In this document: positions 20,842-29,395 of the stretch, one piece after another
Layout of the letters: each line of letters starts with the position of its first letter
How positions within the stretch are numbered: the stretch's first letter is position 1
Source: Bradyrhizobium betae
GTDB taxonomy: Bacteria > Pseudomonadota > Alphaproteobacteria > Rhizobiales > Xanthobacteraceae
Assembly: GCF_004123905.1 (NCBI RefSeq)
Contig: NZ_MZXW01000013.1
Coordinates: 186,001 to 250,000, forward strand
Reading direction: 5' to 3'
Length of the DNA: 64,000 nt
The notes under the pieces: generated by a model
Databases searched by the model: none
What the model was told of the DNA's origin: nothing
Seen by the model: only the letters and a program-made list of their open reading frames with translations
Translations under genes and position numbers: made by a program

Positions 20842-21948
20842 TCAGCTCGGAACCGGAAATCGCCGCGCCGTCATGATCTTCCTGACTCTCGCGGCATCCG
20901 CCGGTACCTTCTGCACCGCGGCTGCGAGCAATGCGGCAGTGAAAGCCGATGACTTCTGGTCCTCAGCCTCGGGCCATTTCGTGGCGAGCCAGGCCGAGGC
21001 GACGAGAGCATCGGCGGAATCGCGACCGAGCTCGCTACGCAAGTTCCAGAACAGCCCGCCCCAGACTTCGGCCCCCTTGTAGGGCATATCCATATCGTCG
21101 CGCGATGTGACTGCCTGGAGTTCGGCGAAGCTCTTGTCGTTGGCGAGATTCCTGATGAACGGCTTGTCCGAGAACAGCTTCGCAACCGCCTCACCCAATC
21201 GCGGATTGTCGAGGTAACTGCAGGCGAGATAGTCGGCAAGACCGGACTCGATCGCCGCGTAGAAGCCACGCCATTCGACGTTTCGACCGGCCGTCAGAAC
21301 ATGATGACCGTATTCGCGCAAAGGGACCGATCGGTCGACCACCAGCTTCGGATCGATGACGATCGCGTTCTCCTTGTAGTAGGCGTTCGGATAGGATCCC
21401 GTCGACTCCACCTTGATGCTGACCCGTTCGCCGGCGGGAAAGCCCAGACCATCCAGTCGCGCAATGTAGCCCTGGAGCAGATTGTCCAGCGACTGCCGCA
21501 TGCCATCCTTCAGCGCATCGGTCGGTTCGAACGCGACCCGTCCCGACGGCGAAGGAAGCGCCGGTCCCGTCCCGGCGGGTCTGGTCTTGAGAAATGCGGC
21601 GACTCGCTGGATGCGATCGGCATCAGTAATGAGACCTGCCTTGAGGAGAAAATCCAGATTATGAGCAGCGGCGTCGGAGTCGCCGGTCTTGATCATCTCC
21701 AGGATGCGCGCCGATTCCGCTTTCCCGTTCTCGACCGCCAGCTGTTGCGAACCGTTGAGATAGGCGACGCCGGCGTTGCCGACCGCGGCCACAGCTGCGG
21801 CAAAGATGGCGACCACGAGCGGGCTGCGCCACCGCGCCGCCGCGCTATCCTTCTCCTTGAGCGTCGTATCGCGCTCGCGCAACGTAACGTCTGCGCGCCA
21901 TTTCTCGCGCTCGAAGTCGAACCGCTCGCGATCGGACACGTCACTCAC
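20842..21948 (-). CDS. Membrane-anchored protein with a degenerate zincin-like motif, unknown function
   Basis: About 368 residues. A charged N-terminus (DRERFDFEREKWRADVTLRERDTTLKEKD) probably forms a short coiled coil, followed by one membrane segment (SPLVVAIFAAAVAAVGNAGVAYL). The soluble C-terminal domain has REYGHH (codons at 21301-21318) and, some 20 residues later, IESGLADYL. The spacing resembles HExxH plus ESxxD of gluzincin peptidases, except that the first His is Arg. I do not recognise a named family. The start is uncertain: GTG at 21948 is chosen because the upstream frame has poor coding character. Confidence 0.6.
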   Translation of the reverse strand: MSDVSDRERFDFEREKWRADVTLRERDTTLKEKDSAAARWRSPLVVAIFAAAVAAVGNAGVAYLNGSQQLAVENGKAESARILEMIKTGDSDAAAHNLDFLLKAGLITDADRIQRVAAFLKTRPAGTGPALPSPSGRVAFEPTDALKDGMRQSLDNLLQGYIARLDGLGFPAGERVSIKVESTGSYPNAYYKENAIVIDPKLVVDRSVPLREYGHHVLTAGRNVEWRGFYAAIESGLADYLACSYLDNPRLGEAVAKLFSDKPFIRNLANDKSFAELQAVTSRDDMDMPYKGAEVWGGLFWNLRSELGRDSADALVASAWLATKWPEAEDQKSSAFTAALLAAAVQKVPADAARVRKIMTARRFPVPS

Positions 21949-22174
21949 GACACCACCGGATCGGGACCATCGCCAAGGAACTACTATAGGTTGATCTTCG
22001 GGCGAAAGACAAGCCCTGTCCGGATGGGTCGGCGGCGAGCGTTTGCCGCGAGTTTTACGGGCATGGCGGCGCGCCAATGCCTAAAATTGCAACCTTGATC
22101 CGTACTCCTCCGGACTTCCCGGATTCGCGCAAATCACCGCTAGTGATTCCTGCCTGTTTTCGCGGGAGCACATC

Positions 22175-22309
22175 ATGACGACGACCCTGGTTTGGACTGG
22201 CGTGGCGTTGTGGATCGGTTTTTGTGCGTTTGTTGTGTTTGGCCCATCGGCCGGACCGGCGCAGGTCCCGGCACGTTCGGCGCGTCACAGCCGTCGCAAT
22301 CGGATCTGA
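22175..22309 (+). CDS. Tiny single-helix membrane protein
   Basis: A 44-residue ORF. GGGAG lies 8 bases before the ATG. Residues 5-24 form one hydrophobic helix (LVWTGVALWIGFCAFVVFG), followed by a basic tail (RSARHSRRNRI). The design, a single N-terminal helix with a positive C-terminus, fits a small inner-membrane protein. It lies in a gap otherwise without genes. No family recognised. Confidence 0.5.
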   Translation: MTTTLVWTGVALWIGFCAFVVFGPSAGPAQVPARSARHSRRNRI

Positions 22310-22517
22310 CACCGTGCAGTTCGCACTCGTGAAGCGTCAACCGAAGCGCAGGTGCCGCATCCCGCGGCGCCCGCATCCGGACCTCGACTATTTCTTCGGA
22401 CGGCTCGAACGCACCGAAGGCGAGATGCGCGACGACACCGGGCCCGATACGGCGGACCTGGATCACCCGCTCCGGTCACCGCGCCGGCATTGACATCCCT
22501 TTTCCGGACTTGAAGCG

Positions 22518-22709
22518 ATGAAGCCGCACTGCCCGAACTGCCTGAAGGAAATGACCAAGGCGTCCGCGTCGCGTAATCTCTTCAACTGCGAACCCTGCCG
22601 CGAGATCATCCAGTATTTCGGCGGCAGCGCGGATCACGGCGGGCCCGGTCCGCAATTTTCCTGGCCGATCCGCCGCAAGCGCTCCGGCCACACCGCTCAC
22701 GCGGCCTGA
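22518..22709 (+). CDS. Small putative zinc-ribbon protein
   Basis: A 63-residue protein with two CxxC knuckles, CPNC at residues 5-8 and CEPC near residues 24-27, about 16 residues apart. This is enough for one zinc site. The C-terminal half is basic and Gly/Pro rich. The ribosome site before the ATG is weak (GAAGCG). The gene is convergent with the kinase gene at 22711, with 1 base between stops. Function unknown. Confidence 0.55.
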   Translation: MKPHCPNCLKEMTKASASRNLFNCEPCREIIQYFGGSADHGGPGPQFSWPIRRKRSGHTAHAA

Positions 22710-22710
22710 T

Positions 22711-24144
22711 TTAGCCCCATACCACGCCGGCGCCTGGTTTTGCCGCCGCCATCCGCGGCGGCCGTACCACGGTGACGGTGCAGGCCGCTTCCGAGGCGAC
22801 CTTGGCCGAGACGCTGCCGAGCAGCGTGCGCCGAAACGAGCCCTGCCGAGCGCCGACGATGAGATGGTCGACCGAGTTCATCTCGGCGAATTCCAGCAGC
22901 GCCGCCGCGGGATCGATCGCCTCCAGCACGTGAACCGTCAGCCGGCTCTCATCCAGCTTGAGCGGCGTTGCCCAATGCCGGAGCGCGACCAGACGGTCGA
23001 TATGCTTGTTGGAGCCCTGCTCGTCCAGCGTCTTGTCGATGGCGATGCGGTTCAGCTTCAGCACATTGACACAGGCCAGCCGTGCCGAGGGCAGCGTCGC
23101 CAGAATGCGCTCGGTGGTGACGCGCAGCGCCTCGTTCAGCTCGGGCGCGCCTTCCACCGTGTCGAGCGCGACCGCGAGGATCGGGCTCGAGGCGATTTGA
23201 GCTGCGACATCCGCTTTCGCGCGCGGCTGGATGGCGCCCAGATTGAAGCGACGGCGCCACACCACGCTTAACGGATCCCGCTTCAGGCGCTCCGACCGTG
23301 TCGTGAGCTTGACCTGGTCCGGATGGGCGAGATCAAAGGCGAGCTGGGACGCGGTCGGATAGCGCCACGCCGGATCGATCTCGAGACAGCGCAGCACCAC
23401 CTCCTGGAGCCAGGGCGGATAGTCGGTGTGCAAACTTCGCGGCGGATACGGATCACGCCACAGCCTCCGTCGCATCGCGCGCAGCGTCTCGCCCTCGCCG
23501 AACGGCCGCTCGCCGGTCGTGAAAAAATACAGCAGCACGCCGAGCGAAAACAGATCGCTGCGCGGATCATCGCGCACACCCTGGAGCCGCTCGGGCGCCA
23601 TGTAGGGCGCGGTGCCGTAAGGCAGGCGGAATTCCTCCTGCAGCAGATCGGGCAGATGGTTGTGATGCGACAGGCCGTAGTCGATCAGCACCGCCTCACC
23701 GCTCTCGCGGAACATGATGCTGCTCGGCTTGATGTCGTGATGGATCACGTTCTGCCGGTGCAGATCGGTGAGCGCGGCCGCGATCTTCGCAACCAGCAGC
23801 CGCGCCTCCTCGTAGGGTAGCGGCAAATCAGGCAACCGCTTGTAGAGCGTGGTGCCAGGAATGCGCTCGATCACGGCATAGGCTTGGTGCGCGAAATCAC
23901 CAGTGCCGAAACAAGACGGCACGTGCGGCCCGGCAAGCCGCGGCAAAATCATCATCTCCATCTCGAAGGAGACGATCGCGGCGGGGTCCTCCCCCTCCGA
24001 CACCCGCGGAATTTTCATCAGCAGCGGCACGTCGATGCCGGGATGGGTGACCGTCCACAGCGTCGCCATGCCGCCGGCATGGACGCATTCGCCGATGGTG
24101 TAGCCGTCGATCTCCGCGCCTGATTTGACCAGGGGTTTCGGCAT
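22711..24144 (-). CDS. Ser/Thr protein kinase fused to a C-terminal UspA domain
   Basis: A 477-residue two-domain protein. Kinase domain, residues about 15-275: glycine-loop region GECVHAGGMATLW, probable ATP-anchoring Lys44 (LLMKIPRV), catalytic loop HHDIKPSS with Asp137, and metal-binding DYG (Asp155) in place of DFG, then APYMAPERL. The UspA domain, residues about 320-465, ends with a nucleotide-binding GARQGSFRRTLLGSVS-type motif. No transmembrane segment. It lies 6 bases after a metallophosphoesterase gene, giving a kinase and putative phosphatase pair behind a TolQ-like module. Substrates unknown. Confidence 0.9.
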   Translation of the reverse strand: MPKPLVKSGAEIDGYTIGECVHAGGMATLWTVTHPGIDVPLLMKIPRVSEGEDPAAIVSFEMEMMILPRLAGPHVPSCFGTGDFAHQAYAVIERIPGTTLYKRLPDLPLPYEEARLLVAKIAAALTDLHRQNVIHHDIKPSSIMFRESGEAVLIDYGLSHHNHLPDLLQEEFRLPYGTAPYMAPERLQGVRDDPRSDLFSLGVLLYFFTTGERPFGEGETLRAMRRRLWRDPYPPRSLHTDYPPWLQEVVLRCLEIDPAWRYPTASQLAFDLAHPDQVKLTTRSERLKRDPLSVVWRRRFNLGAIQPRAKADVAAQIASSPILAVALDTVEGAPELNEALRVTTERILATLPSARLACVNVLKLNRIAIDKTLDEQGSNKHIDRLVALRHWATPLKLDESRLTVHVLEAIDPAAALLEFAEMNSVDHLIVGARQGSFRRTLLGSVSAKVASEAACTVTVVRPPRMAAAKPGAGVVWG

Positions 24145-24150
24145 CGGCCG

Positions 24151-24891
24151 TCAACGCCCCTGCGACAGGCGGTCGGCAAGCCAGGGCGGCAGGCCGTTCT
24201 CGCGAATCCGGCTCGCGGCCGTCTCGATGTCATAGGGCGCACGGCAATAGGTGATCTCGCACGAGACCGTATCGAACAGCACGAAGGCCGCGGATGGATC
24301 GCCATCGCGGGGCTGGCCGACCGAGCCGAGCACCGCCAGCCATTGCCGTCCGCGCAGGAGCGGCACGGACACGCCGGTCTTGGGTACGAGGCCCGTCATC
24401 TTCGCCGTCACCGACATCGAATACAGCGCCGGACGGTGGATGTGGCCGCAGAAGGTGACATGGGCGGGCGTCGATATCAGGCTCTTGGCCGCATCCGCTG
24501 TCGAGCGGACATAGTGCCAGCGCTGGGGGCTGGAGGCCTCCGAGTGGACGTAAAGGCGCTCCTTCTCGTCCACGGCCATCGGCAACTCGGCGAGGAACCG
24601 CCGCTGCGCCACGTCGAGCCGCCCTCGGGTCCATTCGATTGCGATCTGCGCCTCGTTGTTCATGCTCTCGGTGGTGGTGTTGACCGCCTCGTCATGATTG
24701 CCGCGGACGGCGATAGCGCCCCGGGCCACCAGTTCCATCGCGGTATCCACGACCCATTCCGGATCGGCGCCATAGCCGACAAAGTCGCCGAGCAGGACGA
24801 ACCGCTCCGCGCCCTTCGCGCGGGCAAGCTTCAGGCATGCCTCGAACGCCTGCCGGTTGCCGTGGATATCCGAGAAAACCGCGAGAAGCAC
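24151..24891 (-). CDS. Calcineurin-like metallophosphoesterase (YfcE/DNA-repair type)
   Basis: A 246-residue metallophosphoesterase. Metal-binding blocks are FSDIHGN near residues 6-12, GDFVGYGADP, RGNHDEAV and CGHIHRPAL. All ligands of the family (DxH, GDxxGYG, GNHD, GHxH) are intact. It could dephosphorylate proteins, nucleotides or other esters. Its position 6 bases before the Ser/Thr kinase gene suggests it opposes that kinase, which is inference. A gap of about 118 bases separates it from the upstream membrane genes on the same strand. Confidence 0.88.
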   Translation of the reverse strand: MLLAVFSDIHGNRQAFEACLKLARAKGAERFVLLGDFVGYGADPEWVVDTAMELVARGAIAVRGNHDEAVNTTTESMNNEAQIAIEWTRGRLDVAQRRFLAELPMAVDEKERLYVHSEASSPQRWHYVRSTADAAKSLISTPAHVTFCGHIHRPALYSMSVTAKMTGLVPKTGVSVPLLRGRQWLAVLGSVGQPRDGDPSAAFVLFDTVSCEITYCRAPYDIETAASRIRENGLPPWLADRLSQGR

Positions 24892-25008
24892 GCACCCTCC
24901 ACCCTCAGATTCTTATTCGAAGCCGATAAGGCCAAATTGAGGGACGTCAAGAACATGCGCCAGCGCAGCGCAGTTTGCCAGCGCTGCCCTGCAGCAATGG
25001 TGAAGAGC

Positions 25009-25614
25009 CTATTGCTCGTCCTTCGGCGGCATCCGGGGCGGCGGAATCGGGGTGAACACCGCTCCTTGCGCACCCGCTGGCGGCGCGAGGAATTCGCCGG
25101 TCGAGGAATCGCCGCCGGTGGTCTCCAGAATGGTCTTGGGTGTCACATATTCCCGGACCATGTCGATGAGGCTGCCATCGCCGCCGCCGAAATCGGCGGC
25201 CCGGCCGCCCTGCGGATGTCCGAGTGCAATCTCGTTCTCCGCCGCATGGGTCTTGTCGGCCAGCCTGTCATCGTAGGGCACGCGAAAGGCCCGCGGGATG
25301 CCGCTCGGGCGATTATCCTCGTCGAGCTGCTCGACCCAGAGATAGATCGAGCCGGGATCGCCCTCCAGCGAATGCGGCTCGACGATGCGGGCCTTCAGCA
25401 GCTTGAAGGAGGCGGGGAGCCGCTCGGCGCTGGCCCAGCCGAGCAGCCCGCGCATCTCCGTGAAGCTGACGATATAGAAGGCGCTGGTCACGACCACCGC
25501 CACCGCCTTCATCGACCAATGCAGCCGCGCATAGACCAGCACGACCAGCAGCAGCGCGCCGATCACGGCATAGGCGACCGACAGGGTGAGGATGACCGTT
25601 TGCAGACTAGTCAC
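25009..25614 (-). CDS. Two-helix membrane protein of unknown function
   Basis: A 201-residue protein. Two N-terminal helices are seen at residues about 7-28 (VILTLSVAYAVIGALLLVVLV) and 36-52. A soluble domain follows that includes SIYLWVEQLDEDNRPSGIPRAFRVPYDDRL, then a Gly-rich and Pro-rich tail ending PIPPPRMPPKDEQ. I do not recognise a family. It overlaps the upstream gene by 8 bases, so it is the third gene of a tightly coupled TolQ-like operon and probably part of the same membrane complex. Confidence 0.7.
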   Translation of the reverse strand: MTSLQTVILTLSVAYAVIGALLLVVLVYARLHWSMKAVAVVVTSAFYIVSFTEMRGLLGWASAERLPASFKLLKARIVEPHSLEGDPGSIYLWVEQLDEDNRPSGIPRAFRVPYDDRLADKTHAAENEIALGHPQGGRAADFGGGDGSLIDMVREYVTPKTILETTGGDSSTGEFLAPPAGAQGAVFTPIPPPRMPPKDEQ

Positions 25615-26293
25615 GGCGCACCCTCGCAGCGTTCTTGCTCACACCGGTCCTCGGGTCGAGATCGGCCCCGTTGCGCCAGCTGCTGCGGAACGTCTCCAGC
25701 AGCGATTTCGGCCGCTGGTCCACATTGACCACCTTGCCTTCGGCATCGAGCCGGAACCGCACCGCCGTCTTCTCGTCGCCGGTGTGATCGAGCGTGAACT
25801 TGTTGTCGAAGACCACCTGCGCGGTCGGATTGAGCTTCTGCACCTTGACATTGGCCGTGACGGGTTCGCCGGTCGTCGCGACGAAATGCGAGACATTCAC
25901 CGTGTATTCGCCGGCGATGATGCCGCGCACCGTGACGATCTCCTCCCGGATCGGCGAGACGATCTTCTTGCCGTTGACCATGATGAAGTCGTTGGCGCCG
26001 CCGCGGTCGTCGCGGTCAAGCGTGAGGAAACCGGCCTCGCGGTGGCGATACCAGGCGATGTTGCCGGCGGGATCCTGCACGAACAGGTCGAGATCGTCGG
26101 GGTGGCTGTCCGGCCAGTCCAGCGTGATCATGAACTCCGCCTTGGAGTCGATCTTGCCGTCCTTCGCATCGGGGGAGACCGCGAGCAGTGCGAGGAAGAA
26201 CAGGAACGCGATCACCTGGAGCGCCTTGAACAGCATCACGCCCAGCGGATCGAACGGCTCCTCGCGCGGATAGAGACCGAAATCATCCATCAT
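25607..26293 (-). CDS. One-helix membrane protein with a DUF2135/YfaP-like domain
   Basis: A 228-residue protein. An acidic N-terminus with FDPLG (Asp15) leads into one membrane helix (residues about 17-38). The topology resembles ExbD/TolR, where an Asp at the start of the helix is used in proton transfer. The periplasmic part does not look like ExbD. Instead LDWPDSHPDDLDLFVQDPAG followed by GEYTVNVSHF resembles DUF2135/YfaP beta-sandwich domains. It overlaps the TolQ-like gene upstream by 4 bases and the next gene by 8. It is probably the stator partner of the channel protein, with an unusual load-binding domain. That role is inference. Confidence 0.72.
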   Translation of the reverse strand: MMDDFGLYPREEPFDPLGVMLFKALQVIAFLFFLALLAVSPDAKDGKIDSKAEFMITLDWPDSHPDDLDLFVQDPAGNIAWYRHREAGFLTLDRDDRGGANDFIMVNGKKIVSPIREEIVTVRGIIAGEYTVNVSHFVATTGEPVTANVKVQKLNPTAQVVFDNKFTLDHTGDEKTAVRFRLDAEGKVVNVDQRPKSLLETFRSSWRNGADLDPRTGVSKNAARVRRD

Positions 26294-27060
26294 GACGGGG
26301 TTCCAGCGCCTTTGCGCTCCAGAACCGGCGTGACATAGGTCTCGGTCAGCACCACCGCATCCGAGAACACCCGCTGGGTGGCGGCATCGAGCATGTAGTA
26401 CTGGATGCGGACCAGGATCGAGCCGACCAGGCCGGCGAGCGTCGTGTACATCGCGACCGCCATGCCGTCGCTCATCAGCCCCATCGAGGAGCGCATCGCG
26501 ACCTTGTCGGCGGCGTCAAGCCCCGCGATCGGCGCCAGCATGATGATGAAGCCGACGATGGTGCCGAGCAGGCCGAGCTTCATCAGCGTGTCCGAGACGA
26601 AGGCGCCGAACCCGTTGGAGCCGCGTAAGCGATCGGCCAGCGTCCGCAGCAAAAGCGTCTGGTCAACCGGCCTGTAGTCCTGCGCGGCAGCCTTGGTCAC
26701 CAGGCTGTCGATATGATCGCGCACCAGCCCGCGCGGCAGCGCGGTAGCGCTCGCATTGAGCACCTTGCTGCCGTCGGGCGCCGCGAGCGCCTCGCGGCAA
26801 CGCCGCGCCGCCGCCCCCTCCCGCGCGATCGCCCGCGTGCGCAGGAAGCAATGGCCGCAGGTCAGGATATAGAGCCCCGCGATGACGCTCGAAATGTAGG
26901 TCCGGTCCGAGGTCAGCATCAGGCGGATCAAGCCGAACCGCCACAGCAGCACGACGGCGAAGATCGACAGCCCGGTGAAGATCATCCAGAACAGCAGCGC
27001 ACTGCGCTCGGATGGGTCGGCAGCAGGCCTCGCGATCGGTCCAATCGTCATCGAACTCAT
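26290..27060 (-). CDS. MotA/TolQ/ExbB-like proton channel protein
   Basis: A 256-residue protein with four hydrophobic segments (about residues 23-44, 56-74, 150-175, 195-220). The two family blocks are present: LMKLGLLGTIVGFIIML and MAVAMYTTLAGLVGSILVRI. These correspond to the conserved helices of MotA/TolQ/ExbB, which form pentamers energised by ion flow. A cytoplasmic loop between helices 2 and 3 is present but without long extensions. It opens an operon with two coupled membrane genes and is not near tonB, tolA or flagellar genes, so its load is unknown. Confidence 0.85.
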   Translation of the reverse strand: MSSMTIGPIARPAADPSERSALLFWMIFTGLSIFAVVLLWRFGLIRLMLTSDRTYISSVIAGLYILTCGHCFLRTRAIAREGAAARRCREALAAPDGSKVLNASATALPRGLVRDHIDSLVTKAAAQDYRPVDQTLLLRTLADRLRGSNGFGAFVSDTLMKLGLLGTIVGFIIMLAPIAGLDAADKVAMRSSMGLMSDGMAVAMYTTLAGLVGSILVRIQYYMLDAATQRVFSDAVVLTETYVTPVLERKGAGTPS

Positions 27061-27259
27061 GCTGCACCGCTCCTGGCTTGCAAGGACTGGCTTGCAACGA
27101 TTCCACCCAATTAGATCAAAGCCGCCGTTTCAGGTCCAAAGACCCATGCCCAAGCCGGCTTGGGAAATTTGCCCGAGCTGCGATCCGGCCCGAACCCCGC
27201 AATTGGCAAGGCGCGGCCGCATTGTTAGGCTGAGCTTACCAAACGTCGGGGATGATCGC

Positions 27260-28630
27260 ATGCGCCTCGTGCTTCAGCTTGTCGCCCGTCTGCTTCTCAT
27301 CGTGGCTCTTTGCCTTGGCGCGGCGACCGTCTGGGCCACGTTCGATGCCTATCGCAGCGTCGACCGGGCGACGGCGGCCTCGGCGCAGCGGGTCGCCCAG
27401 GCGCTTCAGGCGCTGTATTGGCACGAGTTCTTGTTGCGCAGCAGCAGAACGCGCGAACAGCTTCTGCCGGTTCCGGAATGGCGCACGCTGGAAACGATGA
27501 AGCTGATCTCGCCCGGCGTCTGCGTCGAGTTCCAGCCGGCGATCGCATTCGAAAAGCCGCTCTGCGGCCAGAGCCAGGGGATCGGCAAGACACCGCCGCG
27601 CTGGTTCGCATCGATCGTCCCCATCTTCCTCGGCAGCCACGCCGAAGTGATAAGACCCGTCAGCCCCCGCGCGACGGCCGCCGGGACAGTCGTCGCAACG
27701 CCGGATGCCGCGGCGGCCATCTCGCTCGCCTGGGAGTATCTCCTCAACGTGGTCGATGTCGCGCTGCTGATGGCGGCGGCGATTTCGCTGCTCGCTTCGC
27801 TCGCGATCGCACATGCGCTGGCGCCAGCGCGCACCATCGTCACGGCGCTCCAGCGCATGGCGCGCGGTCAGTATCGCACAAAACTGCCGCACTTCCGATC
27901 GATGGAGCTGGCGATGATCGGCGGCGCCGTCGGCGAGCTCGGCGGCCGGCTGGAGGAAGCGACCGAACAGCGCGCGGCGCTGACGCGGCGCCTGATCGAG
28001 ATCCGCGACGACGAGCGCCGGGCGCTCGCCCGCGAGCTGCACGACGAGTTCGGCCAGAATCTCTCGGCCATCCTCGCCTTCGCCAACACCATCGAGACGG
28101 CGAGCGCGAAAGAGAAAGTGGACAGCGGCATCGCACAGGATGCGCGCATAATCTCGCAGGCCACCCATCATTTGATGGCCTCGCTGCGCGATGCGCTGAA
28201 GCGGCTGCGCAATCCCCTGCCCGAGGAGCTCGGGCTCGAGGCCAGCCTCGTCAACCTCGTCGACAGCTGGCGCTCGCAGAGCGCCGCGCGGCCAGCGATC
28301 CAGCTCGATCTCAGGGGCGATCTCACCGACATCAGCGGCCCGGCCGCCACCACCGCCTATCGCGTGGCGCAGGAATGCCTGACCAACGCGCTGCGTCACA
28401 GTGCGGCGCGCGAAATCTCCTTGCGTGTCGAGCGGCGCGCGGGCGAGGACGATTCGCTGCTGATCCAGGTCGAGGACGACGGCGGCGGCGATGCGGAACG
28501 TGTCGCGCGCTCGGCCGGCTTCGGCCTCACCGGCATTCGCGAGCGCCTCGCTGCGGCCGGCGGATCTCTCTCGATCCTGCCTGCCAAGCGCGGCCTCAGC
28601 GTCGCCGCCACCATCCCGCTCGCCGCGTGA
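27260..28630 (+). CDS. Membrane sensor histidine kinase (NarX/HisKA_3 type)
   Basis: A 456-residue kinase. Helix 1 (residues 4-23, LVLQLVARLLLIVALCLGAA in type), a periplasmic domain of about 140 residues and helix 2 near 175-195 precede a HAMP segment. The HisKA_3 box is RRALARELHDEFGQNLSAI with His as phosphorylation site. The ATPase domain has NALRHSAA and GFGLTGIRERL. The ATG at 27260 is chosen although the frame is open upstream. The cognate NarL-type regulator starts 8 bases after its stop. The periplasmic region carries several Cys (CVEF, LCGQ). Confidence 0.88.
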   Translation: MRLVLQLVARLLLIVALCLGAATVWATFDAYRSVDRATAASAQRVAQALQALYWHEFLLRSSRTREQLLPVPEWRTLETMKLISPGVCVEFQPAIAFEKPLCGQSQGIGKTPPRWFASIVPIFLGSHAEVIRPVSPRATAAGTVVATPDAAAAISLAWEYLLNVVDVALLMAAAISLLASLAIAHALAPARTIVTALQRMARGQYRTKLPHFRSMELAMIGGAVGELGGRLEEATEQRAALTRRLIEIRDDERRALARELHDEFGQNLSAILAFANTIETASAKEKVDSGIAQDARIISQATHHLMASLRDALKRLRNPLPEELGLEASLVNLVDSWRSQSAARPAIQLDLRGDLTDISGPAATTAYRVAQECLTNALRHSAAREISLRVERRAGEDDSLLIQVEDDGGGDAERVARSAGFGLTGIRERLAAAGGSLSILPAKRGLSVAATIPLAA

Positions 28631-28637
28631 GGTCCAA

Positions 28638-29288
28638 ATGAGCGATGTCGCGGCAACAGGCATCTCGGTGCTGCTGGTCGACGACCATCCGATCGTCCGG
28701 CAAGGCTACCGGCGGGTGCTGGAGAGCCAGGGCGATCTCCACGTCGTGGCGGAGGCCGACAACGCTGCGGATGCCTACGGTGCTTTCAAGACGCACGACC
28801 CCGATGTCGTCGTGCTCGATATCTCGATGCCCGGCGCGAGTGGGCTGGAAGCGATCCGCAACATCCGCGCGCGCAATCCGCGGGCGCGCATCCTCGTCTT
28901 CACCATGCACAACGAAGCCGTGCTGGTGAAAGCCGCGTTCGGCGCCGGCGCCTCCGGTTTCGTCACCAAGAGCAGCGAGCCGACCGCTGTCGTCACCGCG
29001 ATCCGCAGCGTCGCCCGCGGCGAACGCGCCATGAGCGACGACATCGCGCATATTCTGGCCGAAGACAGCCTGTCGGCGGGCTCGGCGCTGGATCAGCTCG
29101 GTGAACGCGAGATCGAGATTTTGCGCCAGTTCGCCGGCGGCGCCACCACCGAGCAGATCGCCTCGCATCTCAATCTCAGTGTGAAGACGGTCCAGAACTA
29201 TCACTACCTGATCAAGACCAAGACCGGCGCACGCACGGATGCGCAGCTGGTGCGGCTTGCTGCGAGTTGCGGGCTGACGAAGATTTAG
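28638..29288 (+). CDS. NarL/FixJ-type response regulator
   Basis: A 216-residue regulator. The receiver domain has acidic pair Asp15/Asp16, phospho-acceptor Asp61 (VVLDISMPG) and Lys in VTKSSEPT. The C-terminal LuxR-type helix-turn-helix has LGEREIEILRQFAGGATTEQIA and LSVKTVQNYH. The true ATG is at 28638, 8 bases past the kinase stop; the open frame upstream is inside the kinase gene. It forms a two-component pair with the kinase. Targets unknown, though the TolQ-like operon starts close by on the other strand. Confidence 0.92.
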   Translation: MSDVAATGISVLLVDDHPIVRQGYRRVLESQGDLHVVAEADNAADAYGAFKTHDPDVVVLDISMPGASGLEAIRNIRARNPRARILVFTMHNEAVLVKAAFGAGASGFVTKSSEPTAVVTAIRSVARGERAMSDDIAHILAEDSLSAGSALDQLGEREIEILRQFAGGATTEQIASHLNLSVKTVQNYHYLIKTKTGARTDAQLVRLAASCGLTKI

Positions 29289-29395
29289 CAGCAGGATTCC
29301 ACATTCCCTCAGATGACATGAAATCTCTCAATCTGCCGGGCGGATTGGAACAGAGGCTATTCCGTTCCAGTTAGCAGGGTGAAGGAGTAGGAGTC

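Noticed and set aside
22314..22493. Possible 59-codon plus-strand ORF beginning at a GTG
   Set aside because: No ribosome binding site, Arg/Pro-rich composition without structure, and no domain. It follows the tiny membrane ORF and is probably chance open frame.
22711..27060. Reading the TolQ-like block as a Zorya-type phage defence system
   Set aside because: Zorya needs ZorA with a long cytoplasmic tail, ZorB with a peptidoglycan-binding OmpA-like domain, and ZorC/D or ZorE. The partner here has no OmpA-like domain and no helicase or nuclease is adjacent.
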